Below are positions 17,750 to 26,604 of a stretch of 64,000 nucleotides of DNA, piece by piece. Numbering within the stretch: position 1 is the first letter of the stretch; every line of letters starts with the position of its first letter. The DNA comes from Herpetosiphon giganteus (GTDB lineage Bacteria > Chloroflexota > Chloroflexia > Chloroflexales > Herpetosiphonaceae), in NCBI RefSeq assembly GCF_016907925.1, contig NZ_JAFBCZ010000001.1, forward strand, positions 186,001-250,000. Direction: 5' to 3'. Both the position numbers and the translations under genes were made by a program. The notes under the pieces are model-generated. The model made no database searches. It was given only the letters and a program-made list of their open reading frames with translations, and was not told the origin of the DNA.

Positions 17750-18690
17750 GGGTTGTGTGGTTAATTAGCCTTTTGATTAGCACTGGTTTGGCACTTTTGA
17801 GCCTGCCCCAGTATCTCCGAGATGCTCAGCAACGACGCTGGGCAGCTTGGTTTTTAGCCCTCTTGGCCATTGGTAATGGGCTTTGGCTCAGCCAGCCTTG
17901 GCCGATTTGGGGCCGAATTATTGCGATTTGGGTTCCAACCTATCTGGCGTTTAAAGGCTGGCGCTTGCTCTATAGCCCGCATTCGCAAACCAGGCAACTC
18001 GGCTTTTGGCGCAACTTGGGGTTTATTTTTTGGCTGGGCATGCAGCTTGAGCCATGGTTCTTGCCACGCCAGCCTGATCTTGCTTGGCGCAAAAATGTGG
18101 CCCACGGCGCATTGTGGTTGGGGTTTGGCGGGGTGATTGGGTTGGTTGCTTGGTTTTGGCCAACGCCAACGGTTGGCTTATGGCTGTTATGGCGCTGTTG
18201 GCTGGCCTTGGTTGGCGTAGTCATCAGCTTATTTTTTGGGGTTACACGGCTCTATTTGGCTATTTGGCAAGCCTTTGGCTGGCAGATGCAGCCCTTATTT
18301 CTAGCCCCAATTTATGCGCGCTCGGTAAGCGAGTGGTGGGGCAAGCGCTGGAATATGGCAGTCCACGAGGTGCTGAGTGTAGTGGTTTGGCAGCCATTAA
18401 AGCCAATCATTGGCTCACGCTGGGCGGCAGCAATGGTTTTTATTGTTTCGGGCCTATTGCATGAATTGCTGTTAAGCTATCCGGCGGCTGGTGGTTGGGG
18501 CTGGCCAACTGGCTATTTTGTGGTTCAAATTGCGGCTACCAGTTTGGAGCGTCGGCGCAGTTTGCGGGCTTGGTTGCGGCGTTCAAGCTATCGTCAAATT
18601 ATCTGGACCCTGAGTTGGACGATTATTCCGGCTCCGCTATTATTTCGGCCAGAACTGGTTTTAGGCTTGTTTGCAGCCTATTTGCCCTAA
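17746..18690 (+). CDS. wax-synthase-like MBOAT membrane acyltransferase
   Basis: The 314-residue protein has about seven hydrophobic segments. It contains the two hallmarks of the wax synthase/MBOAT group: SVSEWWGKRWNMAVHEVL near residue 195-212 and VSGLLHELLLSYP near residue 228-240, the latter holding the catalytic-site histidine. Such enzymes join an acyl-CoA to an alcohol or other hydroxyl in the membrane. The size is near that of plant-type wax synthases (about 350 aa). It overlaps the upstream DinB-like gene by 4 bases. The real acceptor is unknown. Its 3' end overlaps the stop region of the convergent YfiH-like gene by four bases. Confidence 0.75.
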   Translation: MRVVWLISLLISTGLALLSLPQYLRDAQQRRWAAWFLALLAIGNGLWLSQPWPIWGRIIAIWVPTYLAFKGWRLLYSPHSQTRQLGFWRNLGFIFWLGMQLEPWFLPRQPDLAWRKNVAHGALWLGFGGVIGLVAWFWPTPTVGLWLLWRCWLALVGVVISLFFGVTRLYLAIWQAFGWQMQPLFLAPIYARSVSEWWGKRWNMAVHEVLSVVVWQPLKPIIGSRWAAAMVFIVSGLLHELLLSYPAAGGWGWPTGYFVVQIAATSLERRRSLRAWLRRSSYRQIIWTLSWTIIPAPLLFRPELVLGLFAAYLP

Positions 18691-19571
18691 CGCAAAGCGA
18701 CTAAAGCTCCAAAGCGCCCAGCTACACCAGCATAATGGCCAAAAAAAGCCGTATCAGGGCAGGCAGTGCAACGATCAATTGAGTGAATATTAGCGCTGTG
18801 CACGCCCTCTTGCTCAACTAAAAAGCCAATCATGCGCGGCAAATCGAAGAAATATTGCTCATCGCGAATGATGATTCCCGGGGCGTTGGGGCCGTGTTGT
18901 TGAAAAAAGGCAGGCGATACAACTTGCGCCCAAGTGAGCGATTGGGCCAAAGCATAGCAGCACGGGCCAACAGTAGGGCCGATGCCAACAATTAAATCGC
19001 TTGGCTGACAAGCCACCAAATGGCACAACGCCTCAATTGTGTGGGCTAAAATATTGTTAACTGTGCCAACCAAACCCACGTTGACCAGCGCCACCGCTTT
19101 GCCTTGGCGCGTGGTAATAATCACCGGCGCTGCATCGCCAACCACCATAAACAAGGCCAAATTGCGCGTCGTCGTAATTAGGCTATCGACCCCTTGTTGA
19201 TTGGGAATTCCCTGTGCATTGATAAAACTAAGGTCACGCGGCGAGGCATCGGCCAACAAACCACGCACCGAGATGCGATGCGGCGTGCTATCGATCGCCA
19301 TGCAATCGGGATCGCTAACTAAGCCAACCCGTGAGCTATGGGTTAGCGCAAAGTGAGCCACGCGGCTGGCATCAATCCCAGCAACTCGCGCAAACGTCCG
19401 CCGTGCTGCGCCAACTTCTGCAGGTGGGCCATAACGAGTTGCCAAATTTCCACAGGTTCGGGTAGAAAAACCATGCTGTAAAAAAGGCAGCCCAACTAAA
19501 CCGGGCACGCGAACAATCGGTGGAGAAACTTCAGGATCAAGCGATGATGCAACAGACGGCGCATTCAGCAT
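18687..19571 (-). CDS. YfiH/laccase-domain (DUF152) protein without the active-site residues
   Basis: The 294-residue protein follows the YfiH (purine nucleoside phosphorylase/laccase-like) fold: GFSTRTCGNLATRYG at residue 34, THSSRVGLV at 77 (first metal-site His78 kept) and GIGPTVGPCCYAL at 196. But the usual ADC is GDA at 145-147 (Cys to Ala), and the HAGWRG motif reads NVGLVG at 164-169, so both the second metal ligand and the catalytic-site histidine are gone. Enzymatic phosphorolysis is therefore unlikely, though the whole fold is intact without frameshifts. It may be a structural or regulatory paralogue. It converges with and slightly overlaps the MBOAT gene. Confidence 0.85.
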   Translation of the reverse strand: MLNAPSVASSLDPEVSPPIVRVPGLVGLPFLQHGFSTRTCGNLATRYGPPAEVGAARRTFARVAGIDASRVAHFALTHSSRVGLVSDPDCMAIDSTPHRISVRGLLADASPRDLSFINAQGIPNQQGVDSLITTTRNLALFMVVGDAAPVIITTRQGKAVALVNVGLVGTVNNILAHTIEALCHLVACQPSDLIVGIGPTVGPCCYALAQSLTWAQVVSPAFFQQHGPNAPGIIIRDEQYFFDLPRMIGFLVEQEGVHSANIHSIDRCTACPDTAFFGHYAGVAGRFGALVALR

Positions 19572-19791
19572 GGAATAGTCCCTGCGCAGGTATACGATTC
19601 TGATTAGTATACCGTATTGCTAAAATCAATGTAAAGAGCTTCGGTTACAGCTTGCAAACTGCAAGAATGTGTGGCTTAGCTGCTCGTTATGCATACATAT
19701 AATATCCAGCTAGCTAGCTGTGACTTTATTAAGCATGAACACGTAACAACAGTACTGGTCTTATTAGTACTTTTTGATTATGGAGGTATGT

Positions 19792-20160
19792 ATGCAGAAC
19801 GTGGTTAGTGAGAGCATAAACTCGACCATAATGTGGATGATTGGCAGTTTCGTGTTTGCAATTGTGTTGTTTGCGATCCTCCGACGGGTTTATGGCCCAA
19901 ATAAAAAATTATTACAACAAGGGTTGCCTGGCCAAGCAAGGATTATTAATGTCTATGAAACTGGTCTGCGAATCAATCGCAACCCCCAAATTGGCTTAGT
20001 CTTGGAAATCAGTGGGCCTTTAGGCCAATATCAGACCGAAACCAAGGCCGTTATTCCGATGATTTCAATTCCTCAGTTTCAACCTGGTGCAGTCTTGCCA
20101 ATCAAAATTGATCCCAGCAATCGAAATAATATTGCGCTTGATATTTACGGCCCGCAATAG
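19792..20160 (+). CDS. small membrane protein (122 aa), DUF3592-like
   Basis: ATG 19792 has a perfect GGAGG six bases upstream; an in-frame ATG at 19774 is less likely. One N-terminal transmembrane segment (MWMIGSFVFAIVLFAILRRV) is followed by a cytoplasmic or extracellular beta-rich domain with GLPGQARIINVYETGLRINRN and a closing VLPIKIDPSNRNNIAL. This pattern recurs in small bacterial membrane proteins of unknown function (DUF3592-like). A terminator follows inside the end of the next, convergent gene. Confidence 0.65.
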   Translation: MQNVVSESINSTIMWMIGSFVFAIVLFAILRRVYGPNKKLLQQGLPGQARIINVYETGLRINRNPQIGLVLEISGPLGQYQTETKAVIPMISIPQFQPGAVLPIKIDPSNRNNIALDIYGPQ

Positions 20161-20176
20161 GCCAATCGCCACGAGA

Positions 20177-20965
20177 TCACCTATCCATCATGCCTGCCTC
20201 ACCTGTTGGGTGGAGCAGGTTTTTATTGTGCCATAGCTCGCTGGTAAGTTGGCGAATCTGCTGCCGAGCTAGGCTTGGGTCGGGCACAGCTGCGGCCATA
20301 ATCACCAAACTATCCCATGTGTCAGCGCTATAGATCAAGGCTGCATCATGTTCAACATCGTCAAGCTCCCCCGATTTGTGGGCACAAACGACGCTTGGGG
20401 GGAGGCCTGCTACTATTTTATCGTCACTTGCTGAGTTAACGAGGCTCTTTACGAGGGTACTAGCCATTAATCCCCCTTTGCCCACCGTAGTGGTCATGGT
20501 ATGCAACAGCCGAGTTACCTCTTGGGCACTAGTATAGTTGTCAAAACCATGTTGACGAGCTTGAAAATCGAGCATCATGCGGCCCCAGCTCGTTGCCTGA
20601 TAGCCATGTTGCTGTAACCACATGTTTGCAGCATTAATCCCACCAAGCTGTTCCAAAATGAGATTGGTGGCGTTATTTTCTGATTGATTGAGCATGCGCT
20701 GGATGAGCTGATCGCTGGCAAGCATTATGCCAAGATCATGGGCCAGCGACCCATCCCAATCAACAATCATTGGCTCACTAATCAATACGTTGCAAACAGG
20801 CTGATTGGTTGTATACCATTGCCACGCCAAGAATAATTTAATCAAACTAGCCGAAGGCAGTTGCAGCGTTGCTTGATAGTGATAATACAGCGCGCCCGTG
20901 CTGCTGCGAAAATCAACCGACCAACGCCCAGCAAAGCCAGCAATTAAGCGATTAATTGAATCCAT
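20177..20965 (-). CDS. class A beta-lactamase-like serine hydrolase, no signal peptide
   Basis: The 262-residue product has the three active-site motifs of the class A beta-lactamase/penicillin-binding fold: SASLIKL (S-x-x-K) near residue 38, SENNATN (SDN variant) near 95 and HKSG (KTG equivalent) near 200. A WGRMMLDFQARQ segment sits where the omega loop is expected. Size is normal for class A enzymes. No signal sequence is visible at ATG 20965 or at the earlier in-frame ATG (20992), which is unusual for a beta-lactamase and hints at a cytoplasmic esterase-like or peptidase role. Resistance function should not be assumed. Confidence 0.75.
   Translation of the reverse strand: MDSINRLIAGFAGRWSVDFRSSTGALYYHYQATLQLPSASLIKLFLAWQWYTTNQPVCNVLISEPMIVDWDGSLAHDLGIMLASDQLIQRMLNQSENNATNLILEQLGGINAANMWLQQHGYQATSWGRMMLDFQARQHGFDNYTSAQEVTRLLHTMTTTVGKGGLMASTLVKSLVNSASDDKIVAGLPPSVVCAHKSGELDDVEHDAALIYSADTWDSLVIMAAAVPDPSLARQQIRQLTSELWHNKNLLHPTGEAGMMDR
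20193..20225 (+). terminator. terminator of the small membrane protein gene
   Basis: CCTGCCTCACC and GGGTGGAGCAGG form an imperfect stem around TGTT, followed by TTTTTAT. It lies within the 3' end of the convergent hydrolase gene. Confidence 0.6.
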
Positions 20966-21067
20966 TGCGCATCCTTGCCCTACAAAGCCCATATTTGACT
21001 TTTTATTAATCAGGTTTGGGTTTAAAATAGCTCTATTGTTTGCATTTTAGCGTTTGAGTGACCGTGT

Positions 21068-22225
21068 ATGTATGTTTCACGCCTGCAGCTTCAAGACTTT
21101 CGAATTTATCGTAGCCTCATTTTAGCCTTACCACCTGGTGTATGCTTGTTTTATGGGGCCAATGCAGCGGGCAAAACCACAATTCTCGAAGCATTATACT
21201 ATTTGGCCACAACTCGCTCACTCCGCGCCTCCGCCGAACGCGAATTGATTGCGCTTGAAGCAACCGGCGACCTTGGTTTAGCGCCATTTGCTCGTTTGGC
21301 AGCCAGCTTGCAACCCCAACCAGAGGCCGAAATGCAAACCATTGAGATTGTGCTGCAACGCAAATTTGGCGCAGATGGCGATTTATTGCCAACCACCAGC
21401 AAAACAATTCGCATCAACAAAATTGCCCGTCGCGCACTCGATTTAATCGGTCAACTGCGGGTGGTGATGTTCGCACCCCAAGATTTAGAGCTGGTCACTG
21501 GTGCGCCTGCCGAACGGCGGCGCTACCTTGATGTCACGCTTTCGCAGATTGATGGGCGTTATGTGCGCGCGCTTTCGCGCTACAACCAAGTGTTGACCCA
21601 GCGCAATGGCTTGTTACGTTCCAGCCGCGAGCGTGGCCGCGCCGCCAGCGAACAAGATTTGGCATTTTGGGATGAGGAGCTGGCCAAAGCAGGCGTGTAT
21701 GTGTTACGCGAACGCCGCCGCGCCGTTACCGAGCTGGATAATCTAGCGCAACGCTTGTATGCAGACATTAGCGGCAGCGATTTGGCCTTACGCTTGACCT
21801 ATTTGGATACCACGCCAGCCCACGATTTACCAAGTTTTCTGGCAGCGTTGAAGGAATTACGCCGCGAGGAGCGTGAGCGCGGCGTGACCTTGATCGGCCC
21901 GCATCGCGATGATCTCTCGATTCAATTGGCCGAGCGCGAAGTTGGCAGTTTTGGCTCGCGTGGCCAGCAACGGGCCTCGACCTTGGCCTTACGCCTAGCC
22001 GAAGCCGAGTTGATGCATGCTCGAACTGGCGATCGACCAGTGCTACTGCTTGATGATTTGCTCTCGGAGCTTGATCAAAAGCGGCGCGAGCATTTATTGA
22101 CCACGATTGTGCGGCCTCAGCAACAAATTTTAATCACAGCAACCGATCTTGATGATTTTTCGCCCAGCTTTTTGAGCCAAATCACCCGCATGAACGTCGA
22201 TCAAGGCCAAATTTTCCCTGCATGA
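21068..22225 (+). CDS. recF: DNA replication and repair protein RecF
   Basis: The 385-residue protein is a full-length RecF. The N-terminus MYVSRLQLQDFRIY leads into Walker A GANAAGKTT at about residue 30-38. VVMFAPQDLELVTGAPAERR at about 137 is the family hallmark, the ABC signature region is FGSRGQQRASTLALRLAEAEL near 298, and Walker B is VLLLDDLLSELD near 330. RecF binds ATP and ssDNA/dsDNA junctions at gaps and, with RecO and RecR, loads RecA. Here it stands alone rather than in the dnaA-dnaN-recF-gyrB cluster. The sequence downstream is repeat-rich. Confidence 0.95.
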   Translation: MYVSRLQLQDFRIYRSLILALPPGVCLFYGANAAGKTTILEALYYLATTRSLRASAERELIALEATGDLGLAPFARLAASLQPQPEAEMQTIEIVLQRKFGADGDLLPTTSKTIRINKIARRALDLIGQLRVVMFAPQDLELVTGAPAERRRYLDVTLSQIDGRYVRALSRYNQVLTQRNGLLRSSRERGRAASEQDLAFWDEELAKAGVYVLRERRRAVTELDNLAQRLYADISGSDLALRLTYLDTTPAHDLPSFLAALKELRREERERGVTLIGPHRDDLSIQLAEREVGSFGSRGQQRASTLALRLAEAELMHARTGDRPVLLLDDLLSELDQKRREHLLTTIVRPQQQILITATDLDDFSPSFLSQITRMNVDQGQIFPA

Positions 22226-22685
22226 TGTTAAACCGCGAAGAACGCGAAGAGCATGAAGGTGCTATAGGCTGTTGGCTATGGGAGATTGGATTGGCCACCG
22301 GTGGCATTCCCTCACCCCCAGCCCCTCTCCCACTGAACGCGGGCGAGGGGAGCACGGACTGGTTGGTTCCAACATCTATTGGCTTCTGCTTTTTGATTTT
22401 ATTCTGACTGTTCATCATTTGCTCTGCGCCTCTGCGTTAAAAAATAGACTATTTTTTAGCCGCGAATTGCACGAAGCATGAGGCTGTTGGCTATTGACTG
22501 TTGGCTTTCGGAGCAACTGTTGGTATTGCCAATGAATCACCGATAGCCAATAGCCTATAGCCGCATCCCTTTTTTGCCTTCTGCCTTCATAATTCATCCT
22601 TCATACTTACACCATTGTGACACTCATTGACACAACCACCAGCTATACTTTCGATCGTCACGCAAATTGTGTTGAAGGATGTGTT
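22226..22685. repeat. repeat-rich intergenic region after recF
   Basis: It holds several short dispersed repeat units: a CGCGAAGAACGCGAAGAG unit (22235-22252), a degenerate copy of the GC-rich MITE-like family (about 22280-22375, core CCCTCACCCC at 22309), and a CTCTGCGCCTCTGCGTTAA unit at about 22420. Matching units occur at 25499 and 43650-44108. No gene is supported here. Confidence 0.7.
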
Positions 22686-23057
22686 ATGAGTACGAACTGT
22701 GTCGCAGTGACCACCCACCTACTGGGCCTTGGCAATGAGCTTCGCACCCCGCCAAGCCTGATTTCCCTGCCCCAAGGCCAAATTTCAGCGCGCCAATTGC
22801 TGCAAGAGCATGTGCACAATGAACTTAATCAAAGCCATCAAGCCAATCTCCCAAGCCTTGCACTCAATTATTTGATTGCCAAACCAAGCCATAGCAGCAT
22901 GATTGCCGCCGAGCAGGTTCGCAGCCAAGCTGAAGCAGCGTTTCGCGCTGGCGATTGTTGGCTGATGCTTGATGGCGTAGCAGTCCATAATTTAGATACA
23001 CCATTACAGCTCCAACCCCAAAGTCGGGTTGGTTTTATGCGTTTATATCAACGCTAA
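22686..23057 (+). CDS. small hypothetical protein (123 aa)
   Basis: The start ATG 22686 has GAAGGA eight bases upstream (the open frame extends to 22617). I do not recognise the family. The fold may be beta-grasp-like: the product has QGQISARQLLQEHVHNELN, a helix with AEQVRSQAEAAFRAGDCWLM and a closing DGVAVHNLDTPLQL segment that resembles the end of MoaD/ThiS-type ubiquitin-like domains, but no C-terminal GG is present (it ends in LYQR). No signal or membrane segment. A strong bidirectional terminator lies 70 bases downstream. Confidence 0.6.
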   Translation: MSTNCVAVTTHLLGLGNELRTPPSLISLPQGQISARQLLQEHVHNELNQSHQANLPSLALNYLIAKPSHSSMIAAEQVRSQAEAAFRAGDCWLMLDGVAVHNLDTPLQLQPQSRVGFMRLYQR

Positions 23058-23128
23058 AGGAACACCACCATGCAACAAAGGCCAGGAATCGCAACGCTTG
23101 TGGGATTGAAGGATTGAGCAGAAGGTGA

Positions 23129-23164
23129 GCCGTCCTCAATTAGGAGGAAGAAATTGAGGACGGC
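23129..23164. terminator. bidirectional hairpin between convergent genes
   Basis: A perfect 13-bp stem, GCCGTCCTCAATT (23129-23141) with AATTGAGGACGGC (23152-23164), separates the convergent genes ending at 23057 and 23173. Confidence 0.75.
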
Positions 23165-23172
23165 AGGTTTGC

Positions 23173-25113
23173 TTAGAAGATCAAAACCCCAACGACCGCA
23201 ATCAACAGCAATACCCCAATCACGCTATACAGCATAATTCGCTCGCGATCAAACAAGGTAAAATTGCCACGCACAATCGTTGGCTCAAAGCCAATCATAT
23301 ACAAGGTATGGGCTTGATTGCGCTCGCTATAATCAACCTCGGTAACTGGCGTGCCATGAATCGTCAATTCGGCGTGCAACAGGCGAGTTTGTTGCTCTGC
23401 ATCAACATTCTCGGCAGCTTGCAATAGCTCGTGCAATGGCGCAATCGCATGCCACTTGGTATCACGAACGTCAATGTGCGCGGTATACACTTGCTGGGCT
23501 TTTTCGCGAATATCGGCCAATGGCAAGCCCGCCTCATCGTCGGTATTTTCCCAGAGCTTGCCCCAACGCGACCAATAAAATACATCTTCGGTCAGTACTT
23601 GGCCCGAACCTTGGCAACGCCCACAATCCGATTGGCCTTCGCCTTCGCATTCGGGGCAATCGACGGTGATCGTGCGCCGCTCTTTGCTGCCATCAGGATT
23701 GGTCTGGACGCGCTTGGTTTCGAGCAAGCCACGACCATGGCATTTGGTGCAGTGCAAATCGCCCTTACCGCCGCAATAAATACACATTTCAACCCGCTCG
23801 GAGTTGGGAATAACCATCTCGGTCGGGCGAACCTCATCGAATGGCTGAGGATCGGGCAAGATCACTTGCCAAACTCCAGGCGGATTTTGGCTGGTGCTGA
23901 TGCGACTGCCTTGATAGGGCTTTTCGCGCGGCTCTGGTGTTGTGCGGGTTTCGTAATAAGCGCGCAGTTCGTAGGTATAGAAGTTGTAGCTGACCACGCG
24001 CTCAGGCATAATTGCATTGCCCAAATCGCGCCGCCGCACCATATTTTGGCTGCTCCAGCGATTGAGCACCGCCCGCAAATTGCTTGGCTCGTGCAACTGC
24101 CGACCCCAATCACGGCCTCGCTGCACAAAATCGCCATCGAGAATTCCCACCAACACCGTTTCAACCGGATTTTCTAGCCATTCGCTTTCAACATTGCTAG
24201 CGGCAACTGGCGCTAAACTGGTGCTGGCTTCAGCAGGCAAGGCTTCGCGCAACGCTTGGCGCAAGGCCGCCGCCGCTTGATTTGCCGAACTATAACGCAC
24301 TGAGGCTTGGGGCGAGAGCAAGCGCCGCAACACCCGATCAGCAGGCGCAAGCGCTTCATTGAAATCGGCCAACGATTTGGGGGTTTGGCCCGGGGCGGGG
24401 GGCACTTCGCCAGTCAGCATATGGTAGAGCACCGCGCCCAAAGCATAAATATCAAGGCTTGGCTCGGTGGCATTTTGCTTAAAATCTTGCTCAGGCGCAG
24501 CATAGGCCGTCAAATAATCGGCCTCTTCCAGCTGCGAGAGATCGGGGCCGTCGCTGCTCCACGCCAAGCTAAAGTTGGTCAAAAAACCATGACGGCTCAC
24601 TGCTTGATCATGCACAGTTTCGGTGACGACAATCGTGCCGGGCTGAATATCGCGATGCACAATGTTTTCGGCGTGGATGGTATCGAGAGCTTTGGCAATA
24701 TCGCTGAAAATTCGCACCGCATCGCTGACCGAGAGCGCGCCATCTTCGAGCACTTCTTGCAACAAGCGCCCACCAAGCGGCGGCGTGACCAAATAGTAGC
24801 CAAAGCGATCATCGTGGCCAGCATCGACGACAGGCACAATCGTTGGATGTTTGAGCCGAGCAGCCAAACGGGCGGCCTGCCCAAACCTGCTAACCGAAAC
24901 CCAATCCGAACGGCGTAACACATGCACCTCAACCGGGCGATCAAGGGTTAGGTGGCGAGCGCGATAGATGGTCGTCAATTCTTCCTGGCCAATTCGCTCT
25001 TCCAAGCGATAATTGCGCAGTTCATGATCATCTTCGCGGCGCGGTGTCGCATTTGTTTTAGCCCGAGATGCAGGGGCAGTCATTGCGGTCGCTCCTCTAG
25101 TTGCACGTTTCAT
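23173..25113 (-). CDS. pseudokinase with DnaJ-like zinc-binding domain and C-terminal membrane anchor
   Basis: Residues 35-260 of this 646-aa protein follow the Ser/Thr kinase fold, but key residues are changed. The glycine loop reads IGQEELTTIY, the VAIK lysine is His64, the catalytic loop is HRDIQPGT (153-160; Lys to Gln, Asn to Thr) and DFG is NFS (180-182). The APE motif (AAPEQ) is kept. Phosphotransfer is therefore unlikely. Residues 445-505 hold four C-x-x-C-x-G-x-G modules (C445, C456, C487, C498), as in the DnaJ zinc domain, and the last 25 residues are a transmembrane helix, so the main part faces the cytoplasm. It may bind unfolded proteins or act as a scaffold for other kinases. 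Nearby genes give no partner. Confidence 0.85.
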   Translation of the reverse strand: MKRATRGATAMTAPASRAKTNATPRREDDHELRNYRLEERIGQEELTTIYRARHLTLDRPVEVHVLRRSDWVSVSRFGQAARLAARLKHPTIVPVVDAGHDDRFGYYLVTPPLGGRLLQEVLEDGALSVSDAVRIFSDIAKALDTIHAENIVHRDIQPGTIVVTETVHDQAVSRHGFLTNFSLAWSSDGPDLSQLEEADYLTAYAAPEQDFKQNATEPSLDIYALGAVLYHMLTGEVPPAPGQTPKSLADFNEALAPADRVLRRLLSPQASVRYSSANQAAAALRQALREALPAEASTSLAPVAASNVESEWLENPVETVLVGILDGDFVQRGRDWGRQLHEPSNLRAVLNRWSSQNMVRRRDLGNAIMPERVVSYNFYTYELRAYYETRTTPEPREKPYQGSRISTSQNPPGVWQVILPDPQPFDEVRPTEMVIPNSERVEMCIYCGGKGDLHCTKCHGRGLLETKRVQTNPDGSKERRTITVDCPECEGEGQSDCGRCQGSGQVLTEDVFYWSRWGKLWENTDDEAGLPLADIREKAQQVYTAHIDVRDTKWHAIAPLHELLQAAENVDAEQQTRLLHAELTIHGTPVTEVDYSERNQAHTLYMIGFEPTIVRGNFTLFDRERIMLYSVIGVLLLIAVVGVLIF

Positions 25114-25771
25114 CGGCAGTATAGCACATCGGCTCCCCTGCGATGACGCGAATTAATTCATTTTAGCACATTTGTTTCGAAATTGTAAGTATTGGAGATC
25201 GATAGTAAAGGATGAAGGTACAAGTCAAAAATCAAAAGTCAGAAAGATGAAAAGCCAATAGCCACTAGCTGTACTGGGTACATTGTGTTAACTAGCGATT
25301 GCCCCTCACCCCAACCCCGCTCTCGTCAAACGAGCGAGGAGCTTCAACACCGTGGTTCTTGCGCAATGTATCGGTAAAAACGGGTGCACCCCTCGCCCGC
25401 GTCCAGTGGGAGAGGGGCTGGGGGTGAGGGCATGTCCATGGTTGCCAATCCAATGAACTATTACAAATAGCCACCAGCCCAAAGCCCAGAGCCTTGCTTA
25501 ACACAGAGGCGCAGAGCATTTATGGCGAGTGGCTATCGCAAGATCAAGCACTGAAATTTAGGTGGTTGGTATCTAAGAACTTCAGCTAAAAATCCATTTT
25601 CTTCGAGCTTATTGATAATATACTCATCAAAATTCATACAATTAACCTTTCTTGCTTTAGAAAATCACGGATTACCTATAAGCCATTTATTTGTTCTGCA
25701 GCAGAATATTTATCAATTTAATACCACCAATCTATCAAATAGAATTTATTATGCTTCATCATGCATCAAAA
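25114..25771. other. repeat-rich intergenic region
   Basis: It contains the MITE-like element at 25270-25465 and a CAGAGGCGCAGAG unit near 25504. The stretch 25530-25771 is AT-rich with nothing recognisable; a short plus-strand frame at 25612-25866 overlaps the real gene on the other strand and is not supported. Confidence 0.6.
25270..25465 (-). repeat. MITE-like element, copy 1 (degenerate ends)
   Basis: The left end TGTACTGGGTACATTG and the right end, reading TGTAATAGTTCATTGG on the minus strand, match the two terminal inverted repeats of the copy at 43877-44029, in opposite orientation. Inside are two GC-rich palindromes. Confidence 0.65.
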
Positions 25772-26143
25772 TCATTTTTTCAAGCGAAATGGCGGCCCTT
25801 GCCAATTCATTTGATGATCAACAATACAGGCAAACGCTGCTTCGAAGCTATCAAATGGTGTTATAAAATCACCTAGCCCTAAACCACCTTCATGATAAAC
25901 GGCGGCTGCATACCAATGCTCTTCTTCGGTAGCCAGATAGATTTTGATTGGCCAAGTCTCGCAGATTCTTTCACCATCATTTGTGAATCGAATCTCATAA
26001 TCAGAAAGCGTATTTTGCTCAACAAGAGTTAGCCTTCTCCAAAAGGTATAGCGATATGCTAAGCCAACAATATCAGCCTTATGTTGATAATCTAGGCCTA
26101 ATTCCTCACAGCGCGAACGAATAATTGTATGATAATCGAGCAT
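25772..26143 (-). CDS. small hypothetical protein (123 aa), last gene of a six-gene operon
   Basis: I do not recognise the family. The protein is soluble, has no cysteines arranged for metal binding, and contains the aromatic segments YRYTFWRRLTL and TEEEHWYAAAVYHEGGLGLG. Size, composition and organisation resemble bacterial immunity or SUKH/Imm-like proteins. It is the last of six leftward genes separated by 12-63 bases. The start ATG 26143 lies 26 bases after the preceding stop. Confidence 0.6.
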   Translation of the reverse strand: MLDYHTIIRSRCEELGLDYQHKADIVGLAYRYTFWRRLTLVEQNTLSDYEIRFTNDGERICETWPIKIYLATEEEHWYAAAVYHEGGLGLGDFITPFDSFEAAFACIVDHQMNWQGPPFRLKK

Positions 26144-26169
26144 TTCCAGCTTAATCTCCTCAGATTGGT

Positions 26170-26577
26170 TTATAGCTCAAAGCCAAACCAGCAATGAATC
26201 GTTGGCTTCGCTTGGAGATAACAATTCAATGGATCTTGCCATAATTGAGCTGTTGAAAGATTTCCAGCGCTATCATACATCCAAAAACGGTTCCGGGTAA
26301 TGATGCAATCGTGGAAGCAAAGTAACGAGTTTTTGCCTTGACGGATTAATTGAATTGATTGGCGAATATACAGGCCAAACGTGATAATTTGGTTGGTCGA
26401 ATCAGTTTGTTGGAGTTCGACTAACGCGGTTGCTTCCAAGGGCCAAAGATCGAGCGTTCCAGTTAGGCCTAAGCGCTCAAAGCTAAAACGATAATGCGTT
26501 TGATAATCGTCTTCTTCGGGCAAGACTTCCAGTGCATCGATTAAATCAATCACATCCCATTTCAAGTCTGGCATCAA
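26170..26577 (-). CDS. small hypothetical protein (135 aa)
   Basis: An unrecognised soluble protein, rich in acidic and aromatic residues, with WDVIDLIDALEVLPEEDDYQ at the N-terminus and a beta-rich middle (LTGTLDLWPLEATALVELQQ). The frame is preceded by GGAGAATTG at the start. It is in the same tightly spaced leftward operon as its neighbours, and no close paralogue is present in the window. It might be an immunity protein, by analogy only. Confidence 0.6.
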   Translation of the reverse strand: MMPDLKWDVIDLIDALEVLPEEDDYQTHYRFSFERLGLTGTLDLWPLEATALVELQQTDSTNQIITFGLYIRQSIQLIRQGKNSLLCFHDCIITRNRFWMYDSAGNLSTAQLWQDPLNCYLQAKPTIHCWFGFEL

Positions 26578-26604
26578 TTCTCCCTCTTTGGAGTCAAACC
26601 CAAA

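Noticed and set aside
14745-18690. Fatty-acyl-CoA ligase and wax-synthase-like gene as one wax ester pathway cluster
   Set aside because: They are on opposite strands with an unrelated gene and 1.2 kb between them; proximity alone does not show a joint pathway.
24307-24918. Plus-strand 203-codon frame inside the pseudokinase gene
   Set aside because: It is a mirror of the coding strand without ribosome site or family features.
25612-25866. Plus-strand frame of 84 codons
   Set aside because: It overlaps the end of the supported minus-strand gene at 25772-26143, has no ribosome site and reads as low-complexity AT-rich sequence.
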